NCBI RefSeq assembly: GCF_963675165.1
Contig: NC_087386.1
Span: 608,931-672,930 of the forward strand
DNA: 64,000 bases
Direction of reading: 5' to 3'
Source of the DNA: Halichondria panicea
Taxonomy: Eukaryota > Porifera > Demospongiae > Suberitida > Halichondriidae
The position numbers and the translations under genes were made by a program. Positions 47,840 to 61,700 of the stretch are shown here, piece after piece; positions within the stretch are counted from its first letter, which is position 1, and the number at the start of each line of letters is the position of its first letter. The notes under the pieces were generated by a model. The model was given only the letters and a program-made list of their open reading frames with translations, did no database searches and had not been told where the DNA came from.

Positions 47840-50800
47840 TCAACTCGTATTCTCTACAATGAATCTACAAATGTCTGTAGCAGTGTCTCCTCTTCTCAGT
47901 CCTATGGCAATTTCTACCAAGGCCCTGAAGGTAGCTCTGGAAGGATTCACTCTTTGCCACACTCTCAATGCATGAGCCACTCCAGCTTGATTGCCATAAC
48001 GACGTGTGACATCAGTTAAATCACTGAGGTCGGCTGGGGTGAGGTTGAGTCGATCGAGCAGGTTGGATTGATTGACTGCATGAAAAAAAGGCACCACAAA
48101 AATTAATATAGTTATGTACATTTTAATGTCTATATCAAGCACTAAAAATGACAAATAAAGCAAACTACACATGCAAACACTGAAAATGGTTACCCATGAT
48201 GCTATCAGCCAAATTGACGAGTTTCACTGTGGGCGCTTTGAGAGCGTCTGACAGGAGACTCCATGTTACATGTTGTGCACTCAGGAGCTTAACCAACATT
48301 TCACGCAAGCACAGCACATTATCGCCACGATGCTTGCCAGTATCGATGTTGTTGAGAACAGAATGACGGAGACCTAGAGCCAATCCCAGATTCAACCAGT
48401 AAGGGGCACTTTCATGTAGAGTCACGTAAACATGTTGCAGATCGTTAATTGTCAAAACCTGTAAATAAACAGTGTTTAATTTGGTGGGGGTTGCCCCTAG
48501 CAAATACCTTCTAGGAAACTCAATGGGAATACATGCAATTGAGTGGTTCTGGTTAACAATATTCTTAATAGGGCAGGTTAAGTAATTCTTGATTATTGGC
48601 ATACCACGAACATGTCATCACCCCCAACTAACATCTTACATGTACTTCCCTTGCCAAAATGTCAGGAGGATAAGTACTTATTAAGATTTAGAGTGCCTAC
48701 CTTGTGCACGCTCAGTAGGTGTGGAAATTTCTCCGCAAATCGAGTGATGTCACTCTCAGGGATTTCTTGATCTAGTTGTTGGTCCCTCACTCCAGTCTTC
48801 TTACACACATCTTCCATTACTGCAGCAGAGGATAATTCACCTGAAGAAAACAACAGTTATACTAAATCATTATCAGGTCGGAGAAAAAAAATTAAACTTT
48901 CAAGCTTGAAATAACTTGTTGAATTTTCTTACTGGTATGTTGATCGCTCATTTTATCAAACACATGTTCCATTGCAGGAGAGGATTTGTCTGAGGAGGAA
49001 ACAGTTATAAACAAAAAAACCACAAAATAAAAAGCCTACCAGAAGTATTTCGCTGATCATGAACATGCACATGTACTTCCGTCTTCTTACACACATCTTC
49101 CATTACAGAATTACCTGAGGAAAAGCAGACACAGCAGTTACGCTCATGTAGTACGTTTATCAATTAACATGCTCACTCAAACAAGGCTGTTGATCACTCA
49201 TTCCAGATCCAGTGCTACTAACAACATTGGCCAGAGTCCCACATTGATGGACTGAACAAAACAAAGGAATTACTAAAACAACAACATGCATATCAAAGTT
49301 AATGTTGTTCTTCCACTCAATAGAGAGCTGCTGTTATGTATACTTACCGGAGTTTTGCTGCTGATCACTCTTTCTCTCAGTCTTCGTACAAGAACCTCCA
49401 GTAGCAGAGGATGATTCACCTAATTTAGGGCAAAATATAGACTGTTTAATTATAAAAATCACTCGGTACTCACCAGAACCTTCGCTATGGTCCAGCCAGA
49501 TTCTATCTTCATCACTGAGCTCTCCCCACACACGTGCCTGAAGGGAGCATATCCAATAGTCCTTCTGTTCACTGACATCAGCAAGGTGCAATTTGCGTAT
49601 GCTTCCAGTGCTCTTCTTGCATGGGCAAAAGATGCCTGTCTCGGGTGTGTCGTTGTTGTAATGCAACATGTCACACGACGATTTAATGCTTCTTAAAATT
49701 TCATTGCGAATGGAAAGACAAAGCTTTTTGCGCAGAGGAAAAGGGACGTCAATGTATACTTCGATATACGAGAATGAGTCGATCAGAGCCACGGTACACG
49801 GGTGCTTGGGAATTCTTAGCTGGATACAATTTTTAGCAAAACAGATTGGTTTCCCTGAAGGCAGCAAAACTTGCCAGCCCACCCTCTTGATTACGTCTAC
49901 AACTAGACAGCAAAACACTCCAGAGCGAATACACCCACTACGAAAGTAGACAGCGAGGGGTGATGTTGTGAAGGAGGAACGAACTTTGTCTAGCTCAGCA
50001 GGTGGGATCGATGTGAGTAGAGATGGCATGAAGAACTCGGCTTGGTGGGTAGTAGACTCCACTAGTGGAATGGGAGCAATCACGAGAAGCTTTTTCATGA
50101 TCAACAACATATCTTCTGGAGAAAAGATGCCTTTAACGTAATGCTTCTCGAAGAATTGTAGGAACTTTACAGTGATTATGCCCTCGTCTCTAAATCTCTT
50201 CCATTCGGCATCTGTCCCTCCTGTGCTTGATTTGATTTCAGGAGTCCTCAGGGAGATGGCGTGCTGTGAGAGCTCGGTGATCTTGTCTAGTGGAATCTGG
50301 GCATCCACAAACACTGTGTTGGGGAGAATGGAGGGATAGTAGTGCGCTATACACACGTTGTCAAGGAAGACCAGAGCAGCTTCAAGATCTTGGAGCACAT
50401 AACCAAATCGAATGGCTAATTGGAGACATTCTTGGATGCCTAGTACACCTCGCTCGAGAGTGGCAGATAAAATCTGGAGAAGTGAATCCAAGAAGGACCA
50501 CCAGATGGGCATTTTGACTTGTAGCGGAAAAGAGCGCTCAATAGCAATTCTAATCCTATTGGCAGTGGCCAGTGAATTATCTTCTCGGCTGATTGTGTTG
50601 ACACCAAAAATCAAATTATTCATTCCAAGATCTTCGTACACCAATAGCTTCTTGATATCGAGTGGCAGCATGTCGAGAATCTCTTGATTCCTCTTGATAA
50701 GTGTATCCGAGCTCTTCAGCTGATCCAAGAATGTGCCCACAAAGATCATCTTCGGCTTCTTGTCTTGTGAGGTATGGGACTCAATGGATCGAATGAGACT

Positions 50801-51579
50801 CTGAAGTGTCTCCCCGAGGGTCATGTGAGATGCATGAGGACTACCAACAAGCTGCCCATCCTTGTAGTACTCGTCAGAAGGGAAACTGGAGAGTTCGTCA
50901 ATCAAACGCAGGACTACCAAGGCCACCGAAACGTGCTTGATGAAGAGAGGGCTGATGTCGTGGAATTGTGGTTGTCCACCGCAGTCGGTAACATACACCC
51001 AGTTGGAATCAAACAGTTCTCCTTCTTGCTGGTCACTGCTCGACAGTTGGTCAGTTCCCTGTGTGGCTGGTTTCAGCTCCTTTGCCACACCACTCACTAC
51101 ACTCGCTATCACTTTATCGATGACTTTGTTCAACATTCTTGCAGAGCCAGAAAGTTCATCGGAATCGTTCGTCGATGGGCTCAAACTGGAATCAGAAGTT
51201 GGCTTATTGGAACCAGAAATTGGCTCAGTTGTGGTCATCTTCTTCAAGCTCTCGGCAACCCTTGACGCGGTGGATGGATCGGTGCTTTCTTTTGGCATCA
51301 TGGCGATGATTTGAGCTAGTAGCTTGCGCAGCTTTGGCTGAGACATCTCTTCCCAGCCTCTTCCAGTTGACTTGAATTTCGTGTTGGACACGGGTCGAAT
51401 GCGTACTGGCTTTTCCATACAAGGAGTACTGTCTCGCTGTAGTGGAGGGGGCTGGTCAGTTAGCAGGTGCTTGAGGTTGGTCTTCCCTGTTCCCGCCGGT
51501 CCAAACATGAGCATGTTGACAATGTTGACCAAGACGTGTCCGTGCTTCATCGCCTCATCAAACAACCGCTTCGCTGATT
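47840..51579 (-). CDS. Roc/COR-like GTPase with death domains, copy C
   Basis: Exons: 49474-51579, 49348-49419, possible linker exons near 49040-49116 and 48932-48990, 48701-48840, 48194-48458 and 47840-48075 (stop). Motifs as in copy B: GPAGTGKTN, DCGGQPQFHD, VGTFLDQL, the COR-like block, then two death-like domains (YWLNLGLALGLRHSVLNNID; DVTRRYGNQAGVAHALRVW). The short linker exons repeat the theme VMEDVCKKT-x-V and DQQ, as if one exon had been duplicated. The frame is open throughout. Amino-acid divergence from B is much higher than for the neighbouring EDEM3 PA exon. Innate-sensor function is inference. Confidence 0.75.
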
Positions 51580-52328
51580 CTAAACAAGATGTCACTATAA
51601 TTACACATGCAATATATTCTATAGTACACTAACTCAACACATGGATATGTAGTCGGTTGCCTAGCTACAAAAGGTATAACATGCAAACATAATAATTATT
51701 GATGTAATAAAAAAAAATGGTGATGTCAGTGGGTGGGGCAATGAGCAATGGGAAAAAAATGTAAAGGGTCATTAATTGAACACACACCAATCAATACAGT
51801 GCTGCCTCTGGCAGCAAAACAGCTGTTTTTTACGAAAACAGTACACAAGACAGCTATTACATTAATTTTAAGTTGACAATGCGCACCCGAGACATAACAA
51901 TATGTACAGCCATGCAGCTGTAGTGTCTTCTCAGGTAGGGCTCCAGTTGGCTGTCATAGTGCGCATGTGCAATGAAGTGCCTCCAATTAAAGCAGAATAC
52001 TATATCTAGCTAGCTCTATAGCCAATGTGTATAGCTTCTTAGCTTTTGCTCGCTTTTAATCCTTTATTAAATATATCTTTTGTGTGGAGGCTATCCTAGC
52101 CTCGATCCCAGGCCGAGCTTTCGTTTTTATAACAGTTAGGCGAACAACTAGAGGTTAGAGGCTATTATTATGTCTTTTATGTGGAGGCTATCCATGCTGT
52201 AAAAGCAGCGCTATGGCATTCAGGTGAGCAGACTCAGAATACACTCAGAATACACACATACACAAATCATATATACTGCATGTACAATAGAGTACATTGA
52301 GTGTGGAAGGCAACTAGGTAGCATATGC

Positions 52329-52694
52329 AGTGGCGGATCCAGGAAAATGAAAGGGGGGTTCCAAACTATGAGCGCATAGCGCGAAATTTTTGGGGTTACG
52401 CCCACTTCCGGTCTCACGTGACTTGGGAAAATCCCATACTCAGCCAGGAGAAGTCCCATAATAGACTTGTGTAGAGCTAGCTAGCTGCCACGAACAGTCA
52501 ACTAGCTAGCCTAGCTAACCTGAACACTCCTTTGGCAGTTGATGCATCAAAACAACAGGTACAATGATTGAATCAAATTACAATAGCTACAAAACTGATA
52601 AATAGCTAGCTGGTAGCTGTAGTAAAGCCACAATAGCTAGACTGAAAGGGAGGATCCATGGCACCCTGGGATATCCCCCTAGATCCGCCACTGG
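52329..52694. mobile_element. Inverted-repeat element with CAGTGGCGGATCCAG ends
   Basis: 366 bp with ends CAGTGGCGGATCCAG / CTAGATCCGCCACTG. No clear target-site duplication. The interior encodes nothing recognised; ends of this kind are seen in hAT-type elements, so that class is a guess. Confidence 0.6.
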
Positions 52695-53023
52695 TTACAC
52701 AAAAGAAAAGCGGAAGGACCGGCATCGATCTGCTACAAACAATGGATACAGCAGCTGTACGTACATAAACCTTTAAAGCTTGCTAAGTGAGTGACCCACC
52801 AATGACAGGGAATGTGGCTGATCATTACAGGAATGTGCTATGAATGAATTAACATGATGATGTCACTAAGTACACAGTACAACGTTACCAACCCAATCAC
52901 TCAATCACAATGACTGTACATGTATGTGCACATATTGATGTACGTATTAATCAACGTCTGATAAACAGTATCCATAATTATAATACATGTACACTGTGAC
53001 AGATGTGTGGAATAGCAAGGAAT

Positions 53024-53380
53024 ATACCGCATATGCTAGATCAGAGGCTGCGGCTACTAAATGTTTCATTTTGCTGGAAGAGGAGGCTACAATTCAAAAG
53101 TGGCGTTTATTAGCTCCAGCTAATTCAACAACCTTTAGTTTGTCCTCAAAAGTTCTTTTCACCTGCATAAACGTGAACTCTGCCATGAGAAAGTCTAGTG
53201 AAGCACTAACAAGCTGCTACCTGTACCTAGCTACCTGTACCTAGCTACTAGGCTAGTAGCTATGTACATGTAGCTAAATCATTAATACTAGCCTGGCTGC
53301 CACGTGCAGAAATGCTAGAGTTAAAGTTCACTGAGGCTACTATTTGAGAGCGGCCTCTGATCAAGCATATACGGTAGCTC
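53024..53380. mobile_element. Inverted-repeat element with TACCGCATATGCT ends
   Basis: The ends TACCGCATATGCTAGATCAG and CTGATCAAGCATATACGGTA are imperfect complements. Non-coding. Confidence 0.6.
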
Positions 53381-53479
53381 AGACGTGTACAAAAGTCAGT
53401 TTCCTAGCAACATAAAGTTTATAAAACCAACAAAAAGAGCGGGATTACGAACATAGTAAAAGCTTTCATTAAATGGACC

Positions 53480-56400
53480 AGCTGTATGTACAGTCTACTA
53501 ATAACACACTACATGTAAGTTGCTACAGGTACGAGTGATTGCAACTATGAGCATCAACACTCACTGTACTATAAAGTTCCTTGCTCCCCTCACCTTCCTT
53601 TCTCCATCTCTCTGGCCTTCCTCGTAACTCAGCAATATCATTCTCCATGATATGTGTACCCCTCTCACATCCTTGTATCCTTGAGACACACTTCTTGATC
53701 TCCCCCTCCACCTCCTCCAGCTTTCCCTGCAGTTGTCTCCGGTCCTGGTCAGTGATGTCACCAGACAGTCTCTGTTGGAGGGCAGCTCTTCTCTGGGGAA
53801 GTAAAGAATATATATACGACTGAATGAACATTCCACCAAATAGAACATGCAGCTGATACAAATGTACAAATTATCAAAATATAAAAATCAGCAACCACCA
53901 ACCTAAATAAATTTGACGAGCATATCATAATATCATATTTACCCGCTATACGGCATAACCTCACACAGTCAAACAGTAAAAGTGGACTTTTAAAACATAC
54001 ACAAAGGTAGACAAAAAGCAACCATTCATCATACAATGGACAGTACATGTACACACATTGTCGTTCTGCTAGACTACGTGTACCACTCTTACCACGAGAG
54101 TAGTAAGTGCAACTGTCAACACTCACCGTCTCACGACTCTTCAGTTCACTCTCATACCCAGCCTTCCTCTGGACAAGGTGAACAAGACAACAGTGAGTTA
54201 GACTGTGTGTTTGTGGTCACACATTATGAGTTGTCTATAGGTGTAGCTACTAGAGTCAGGTAAGGATATGAGACTATTACAAACTGAATGCATATGAGGT
54301 GTACGGTATGTTTGCCAACATTGTTTAACTCACTCTCTATCGTTCCAGATATTCAGTAACCATGGAAATGTAGGGAGAGAGAAAAGAATATAATCACAAA
54401 CCTGTACACTATGAATGCCAATACACATGTACTCATGCAACTCAAACATTACTGACACAAGTACAGTCACAAGTCAGTGCAGTGTCCCGCTCACCTTCTG
54501 TTTAGTCCAATGAGACACCAGCGTGAGACACACATGGAAACAGAGAGAGGGGGATGATGGTAGGAGCAGTGAGTGCATTCATACATGTCTGCATACTGTA
54601 ACTTACATTCTGTTGTTCCAGTAATCATTAGCAGTAGTCACATTAACAAGCAGTAGGACACGGACATGTAGAGAAATGAACATGTTCAAATACACGAATG
54701 CATTCACACATGTATACATCAATTATTGCAAGTACACGTCTGTACAGCATGAAACTTTCAGTACGTACTAATCCTAAATAAAGTCACGCTTTCTGCCTTC
54801 ATGCAGTAGTACATGTATACAAGTCAGCCTAGTACGCCATTATATGTACATGCAATAAACTCACAGTCTGTTGTTGAGTAACAGTCCACAGAGGGTACAT
54901 GTGAGGAGAGAGTGATATGAACACTGGTAGTACACACACTGGCTAGTACACACACAGGTACTCGGTACTAGCAATGGCAGATAATGGAAGGGTCAGTGGG
55001 TGGGTCAGTGGAAGGGACGGTAAACGGTACAACAAGCATCTTACATGTACAACTTTGATACGTATGATTTTGTTTGTCGTACAATACAACACACGCACTC
55101 CACGAGACACACACACAATCACAACATACCTTAATGCCAGTCTGAGACACATCAAATGGTACATGTGAGGGAGAGATTTAATCTTAATACACATACAAGA
55201 CATCAGATCAGTTGAACGCTGGTGTGTATGGGACTGACTACACATAGCAACAAGTGGCTAGACCTGGCATAGAAAAGCTAAGAAATAAAAAAGTTGGGAA
55301 AAATAGGCAACAAGTTTTAGGTTCAGTAGGCACTTAATTGGTTGGGGAATTTACATAAACACAAATTTACATGTACACAATGTACACAATGGTGGTGCAT
55401 AGAAAAGCTCTTGGGAATAATATTCAACAATTAACTTAATTAGTTGTGGAATTTACATGTACACAATGTACACAAAATTAATGTATACACACCAACTTGT
55501 GCGTAAAATGGGCCTACGAATTGAACAGTTAAAATGTGCCCTGGCCTACACCTGGGGTAACCACAAACTGGGAGGCTGATATCGTCCTCGTAGCCATGGT
55601 CTACCCTATACGAGGGAGAGGGTCAGCTCTAGAGGACAAGGGACACATGCTAATGATGCTAGGTAACCAGTACATCCGTACACATTGCAGCTGAACCATT
55701 TTAGTGTGTGGACATTGAGTACTCGTAAGAAGCTCACCTCCTACAGTAGTCCAAATCAGTGTGTGGTCCAACATAGGAATGAGTGTGTGCATGGGAAGAG
55801 ACAAACACGATAATGTACCAACTTAGATGCATATTCAATGAACCACCAAAAGTAATATAAGTACAGCCTAATAAGTTGTGTGGGCCTCGGCTAAATATTA
55901 ATTTACGAGTTCCTAGTAACCATTAAAATGAGTGTGCACGTGCAAACACAACTAACCCACTGTTGATCCAGAGAGGGAGAGTCCACAGGGCAAACACGTG
56001 GGAAGATAGTAAATGAATGATTACGAGGTTGAATGTGATCATACTAAATATTTCCCTATATAACACTATGGCACTGCACACACACAAGAGTAATAATGGG
56101 GAAGTAGAAACATCACAGAATATGCAACAGACACTAAATACTCTGACAACACACACCAACTTACATTCTGTTGTTTCAGAGGGTCAGTCAAAGGTGAGGT
56201 GGAGATGCATGAAATGGAAGGAAGAGAACATTAGTGCAGTGATACAGTACACTGGTGATGCATGAACACAGGGGAGGGGAAACAATTGTGGACAGCCAAA
56301 CATGCAGACTGAAACACTTGATTAACCATGCATACTTTCAGGTACTACTACGAGTAGATCTACTTGTCTCAATTAAGGAATAGTATCACATTCAGTTATC

Positions 56401-56830
56401 TGTATGTGCTCTTCTTTACACTGTCTACCTCCTAACAACAAGTGCTCAGAGCACAAGCATGTCAGCTTGGTAGAATGTGATTGCACACAACGTACCTCAA
56501 TGTCCAACTGTTGTCCATCCAGAGAGAGTGGTACATGTGGAGAGAACAACAACATGAGATAAAACACCTCACACTGACAGGGTAGAGTGTAGGCACTATA
56601 CTGTGATGAATGAATGATGCCAAGTGTGTTTATGGGTGGTCAACAAGTACATCTAGGCACAAGGAGAATGCACTGATCATTGAGTATCTATCTATCATGT
56701 GAATATCATACCCTTTCCCAATCTTGAAGTCCATCCTCCATCAACTGTGGGGAACTAGCAGCATTCAGGGTTGTAGATTCAGCCATTTCAAGAGAAGGTC
56801 TGGAACGCCCCTTATATTTCTTTGTGGGAG
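53480..56830. repeat. Segmental duplication, copy D (first gene only)
   Basis: Contains the complete micro-exon gene and the start of the divergent promoter; similarity ends at about 56830, where the CDK9 promoter region begins. Confidence 0.85.
53523..56786 (-). CDS. Hypervariable heptad micro-exon coiled-coil gene, copy D (intact)
   Basis: Exons: 56712-56786 (... GLQDWER), 56496-56507 (LDIE), 56165-56167 (N), 55957-55959 (W; donor GTTAGT), 55738-55740 (E), 55130-55141 (TGIK), 54865-54867 (T), 54607-54609 (N), 54495-54497 (K), 54334-54336 (R), 54127-54168 (RKAGYESELKSRET), 53523-53792 (stop). The frame is open for 143 codons. Against copy C, 11 of the 29 codons of exons 2-11 differ, none silently. 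The last exon also differs in clusters (SRIQGCERGTHIMENDIAEL against SEIQRCEGNIQYYENRIAEI). Lacks the element present in A and C. Its upstream neighbour is CDK9 instead of SEC22. Confidence 0.85.
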
Positions 56831-56908
56831 TGGCTAGAGGTAATGACCTATTTGTTAGGGGCGTGGTTAGCACAGTTGACTTGGCACACCAAACACACAC
56901 AGCCGGCC
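56787..56908. promoter_or_regulatory. Chimeric divergent promoter, micro-exon gene D / CDK9
   Basis: 122 bp between opposed ATGs. The left half is unit sequence; from about 56830 it is unrelated (ATGACCTATTTGTTAGGGGC). If the join is real, CDK9 has been placed next to the micro-exon gene promoter. Confidence 0.4.
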
Positions 56909-57050
56909 ATGAGTGCTTCAGGCACTACCTCTAGTCAGGCGAGCTCTGGGGGACCCATGAAATCCTCTGCCATCAACTTCCCCTTCTGTCCAGAGATTGG
57001 AAAGTATGAGCGATTGGCCAAAGTTGGCCAGGGAACTTTTGGGTGAGTTC

Positions 57051-57086
<36 letters not shown>

Positions 57087-58342
57087 CACAAAGGGCACAC
57101 ACACACACACACAACGTTGACTTCCCATAAATCGTATTAGGACTCAATTAAGGGAGCTTTCTGATAGAGATACAATCTGTTCACGTTCATGGCAGCACTC
57201 TAGAATCCTGTATGATCAGTAACAATGTCTTCTTCACTATTAGGGAGGTGTTTAAGGCTCGCAATAGGAAGACAAATGCACTCGTAGCTCTTAAGAAAGT
57301 ACGGATGGAGAATGAGACTGAAGGGGTGAGTCGTGGTCACAGTACCGGAACATCTCAATTGAAGGCGGCACTCTAATTATGCAACATTTCTATATTTCGC
57401 CCATAAGCATGCAGCACCACTCATTTGTTTTGTGTAGGTAGTCTTAAGTGTCATAACAGCCTGTTGTTTCAATAAGGTGACATTTCATTCATTGTCACAC
57501 ACTGTGCAGTTCCCCATGACTGCACTGAGGGAGATACGGATACTGCAACTGCTCGACCATGAGAACATTGTGTCCCTTATTGAGATCTGTAGGACCAAAG
57601 GTAATGTACTACCATTGGTAGTTTGTAGCAGTGGAATGTCCATCACAAATTATAATTACTGGTACCGTACATTTAATATCACATGCATGCCAAAAAGCTG
57701 CTATTTCGCGGGAATTAAATCTTCGAAAACCTTTCTAGTGGCCTTTCCGCGAAAGTTTGTACCCTATATATAAACCCGCTATATACGATCTCTCTCTTTC
57801 CTTACAGCGACTCCGTACAACAGAGAGAGAGGAAGCATTTACCTCGTGTTTGAATTCTGTGCCCACGATCTAGCTGGCCTCCTCAGTTGTGAAGATGTCA
57901 AATTCTCCTTGGCAGAGATAAAATCGATCATAAGCCAGTTATTCAATGCCCTTCACTTTACCCACAACAGCAAGATCCTTCACAGAGACATGAAATCTTC
58001 AAACGTCCTCATCACAAAAGACGGGATTCTAAAACTAGCCGATTTTGGACTTGCTCGTGCCTTGTTAAAAGGAGCTGCCCGCTATACGAACAGAGTGGTG
58101 ACCCTGTGGTATCGACCCCCGGAGATCTTACTAGGTGAGAGGAATTACGGTCCTCCCATTGATATGTGGGGCGCTGGGTGCATTATGTGTGAGATGTGGA
58201 CCAGACGTCCCATCATGCAGGGAGAAACAGAGCAGCATCAAATCTTTCTCATCTGTCAGCTTTGTGGGTCAATAATGCCCGACATCTGGCCAAGCTGTGA
58301 CAAGTTGGATCTGTACACGAAATTGGAGCTGCCTAAAGAGTG
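56909..58342 (+). pseudogene. CDK9: CDK9 kinase, truncated after the C-lobe start
   Basis: Exons 56909-57042 (PFCPEIGKYERLAKVGQGTF), 57244-57325 (ALVALKKVRMENE), 57510-57600 (TALREIRILQLLDHENIV) and 57808 to about 58342. The catalytic residues are present: VALKK lysine, LHRDMKSSN, ADFGLAR, VTLWYRPPE, WGAGCIM. These match CDK9, the P-TEFb kinase that phosphorylates the RNA polymerase II tail. Sequence agrees with CDK9 as far as TKLELPKE, then ends abruptly and ODAD3 coding sequence begins in another frame. The last part of the C-lobe (about 130-150 residues) is missing, so the protein is unlikely to fold. Confidence 0.85.
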
Positions 58343-58346
58343 TCAG

Positions 58347-58647
58347 ACATCCAGGAGGTGGTGGATAGGTTCCTGAACCAGGGGGACACTAAGAGACATT
58401 TGGAGCAGCTGAGAGAGGAGAACACTAAGGTGGTGTCACGGCTCAAGGAGGAGAGGGAGAAGCTGCAGGCACAGTTTGAGGACCTCAAGTACTCGGGAGA
58501 GGCAAAGATGTTTACGTAAGAATCATACACACGTGTACTATACATGTATGCAGACAGTACTGTTGTACTAACTTAGTATGTACATGTACACTGCTACTTA
58601 GAAAGTGGTGTACAAAGCATTCATGCTAATAGCTACTACTCCATTTA

Positions 58648-58714
<67 letters not shown>

Positions 58715-61700
58715 GGTCAGTGTATGCTGGAGGAGTTCCAAGGTCACCTTGACGATGCCAAGAGGAAGTGTGCTGAGAGTGAGAGTAAAACCAAGAGTGC
58801 CAATAAACTGTTGGGACAGGTCAACAACGGAGTGGAGCATCTCACAGAGAAGATGCAGCACATCAAAGCAGTAAGAAAGTACTGTGTGTGTGTATTGTAC
58901 GACTACACAAGTACATATCTGCAAATGTAGTACAAGCTTTAGATTAATTGTGGTGCAATATAAAATTGTATAGGACTTCAATTTATTATAGCCTCACTCT
59001 CATGCCCTGTACCAACACATACCCCCTAACCCCTGTATAGTCCCACTCTCATGCCCTGTACCAACACATACCCCCTAACCCCTGTATAGCCTCACTCTCA
59101 TGCCCTGTACCAACACATACCCCCTAACCCCTGTATAGCCCCACTCTCAACTCTCGTGCCCTGTACCAACACATACCCCCTAACCCCTGTATAGCCCCAC
59201 TCTCATGCCCTGTACCAACACATACCCCCTAACCCCTGTATAGCCCCACTCTCATGCCCTGTACCAACACATACCCCCAACCCCTGTATAGCCCCACTCT
59301 CATGCCCTGTACCAACACATACCCCCTAACCCCTGTATAGCCTCACTCTCATGCCCTGTACCAATACATACCCCCTAACCCCTGTATAGCCTCACTCTCA
59401 TGCCCTGTACCAACACATACCCCCTAACCCCTGTATAGCCTCACTCTCATGCCCTGTACCAACACATACCCCCCTAACCTCTGTATAGCCTCACTCTCAT
59501 GCCCTGTACCAACACATACCCCCCTAACCTCTGTATAGCCCCACTCTCATGCCCTGTACCAACACATACCCCCTAACCCCTGTATAGCCTCACTCTCATG
59601 CCCTGTACCAACACATACCCCCTAACCCCTGTATAGCCCCACTCTCAACTCTCGTGCCCTGTACCAACACATACCCCCTAACCCCTGTATAGCCCCACTC
59701 TCATGCCCTGTACCAACACATACCCCCTAACCCCTGTATAGCCCCACTCTCGTGCCCTGTACCAACACATACCCCCAACCCCTGTATAGCCCCACTCTCA
59801 TGCCCTGTACCAACACATACCCCCTAACCCCTGTATAGCCTCACTCTCATGCCCTGTACCAATACATACCCCCTAACCCCTGTATAGCCTCACTCTCATG
59901 CCCTGTACCAACACATACCCCCTAACCCCTGTATAGCCTCACTCTCATGCCCTGTACCAACACATACCCCCCTAACCTCTGTATAGCCTCACTCTCATGC
60001 CCTGTACCAACACATACCCCCCTAACCTCTGTATAGCCCCACTCTCATGCCCTGTACCAACACATACCCCCCTAACCTCTGTATAGCCCCACTCTCATGC
60101 CCTGTACCAACACATACCCCCTAACCCCTGTATAGCCTCACTCTCATGCCCTGTACCAACACATACCCCCTAACCCCTGTATAGCCCCACTCTCAACTCT
60201 CGTGCCCTGTACCAACACATACCCCCTAACCCCTGTATAGCCCCACTCTCATGCCCTGTACCAACACATACCCCCTAACCCCTGTATAGCCCCACTCTCG
60301 TGCCCTGTACCAACACATACCCCCAACCCCTGTATAGCCCCACTCTCATGCCCTGTACCAACACATACCCCCTAACCCCTGTATAGCCTCACTCTCATGC
60401 CCTGTACCAATACATACCCCCTAACCCCTGTATAGCCTCACTCTCATGCCCTGTACCAACACATACCCCCTAACCCCTGTATAGCCTCACTCTCATGCCC
60501 TGTACCAACACATACCCCCCTAACCTCTGTATAGCCTCACTCTCATGCCCTGTACCAACACATACCCCCCTAACCTCTGTATAGCCCCACTCTCATGCCC
60601 TGTACCAACACATACCCCCTAACCCCTGTATAGCCCCACTCTCATGCCCTGTACCAACACATACCCCCTAACCCCTGTATTGCCCCACTCTCATGCCCTG
60701 TACCAACACATACCCCCTAACCCCTGTATAGCCTCACTCTCATGCCCTGTACCAACACATACCCCCTAACCTCTGTATAGCCTCACTCTCATGCCCTGTA
60801 CCAACACATACCCCCTAACCCCTGTATAGCCTCACTCTCATGCCCTGTACCAACACATACCCCCTAACCCCTGTATAGCCCCACTCTCATGCCCTGTACC
60901 AACACATACCCCCTAACCTCTGTATAGCCTCACTCTCATGCCCTGTACCAACACATACCCCCTAACCCCTGTATAGCCCCACTCTCATGCCCTGTACCAA
61001 CACATACCCCCTAACCTCTGTATAGCCTCACTCTCATGCCCTGTACCAACACATACCCACTAACCCCTGTATAGCCCCACTCTCATGCCATGCCCTGTAC
61101 CAACACATACCCCCTAACCCCTGTATTGCCCCACTCTCATGCCCTGTACCAACACATACCCCCTAACCTCTGTATAGCCTCACTCTCATGCCCTGTACCA
61201 ACACATACCCCCCTAACCTCTGTATAGCCTCACTCTCATGCCCTGTACCAACACATACCCCCCTAACCTCTGTATAGCCCCACTCTCATGCCCTGTACCA
61301 ACACATACCCCCTAACCCCTGTATAGCCCCACTCTCATGCCCTGTACCAACACATACCCCCTAACCCCTGTATTGCCCCACTCTCATGCCCTGTACCAAC
61401 ACATACCCCCTAACCCCTGTATAGCCTCACTCTCATGCCCTGTACCAACACATACCCCCTAACCTCTGTATAGCCTCACTCTCATGCCCTGTACCAACAC
61501 ATACCCCCTAACCCCTGTATAGCCTCACTCTCATGCCCTGTACCAACACATACCCCCTAACCCCTGTATAGCCCCACTCTCATGCCCTGTACCAACACAT
61601 ACCCCCTAACCCCTGTATAGCCCCACTCTCATGCCCTGTACCAACACATACCCCCTAACCTCTGTATAGCCTCACTCTCATGCCCTGTACCAACACATAC

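Larger units (their letters stand above)
51580..53522. other. Repeat-rich spacer, copy C/D boundary
   Basis: Contains a GGCCTGGGATCGAGGCTA-type remnant (52096-52113), the inverted-repeat elements at 52329-52694 and 53024-53380, and the spacer motif shared with 31470. A plus-strand frame at 52987-53244 lies mostly in repeat sequence and is not called a gene. No exon recognised. Confidence 0.5.

Noticed and set aside
52987-53244. 85-codon plus-strand frame in the C/D spacer
   Set aside because: Mostly inside an inverted-repeat element and not conserved at the B/C boundary.
56909-58520. A functional CDK9-ODAD3 fusion protein
   Set aside because: The ODAD3 frame differs from the CDK9 frame at the join, and the CDK9 frame meets a stop 10 codons later.
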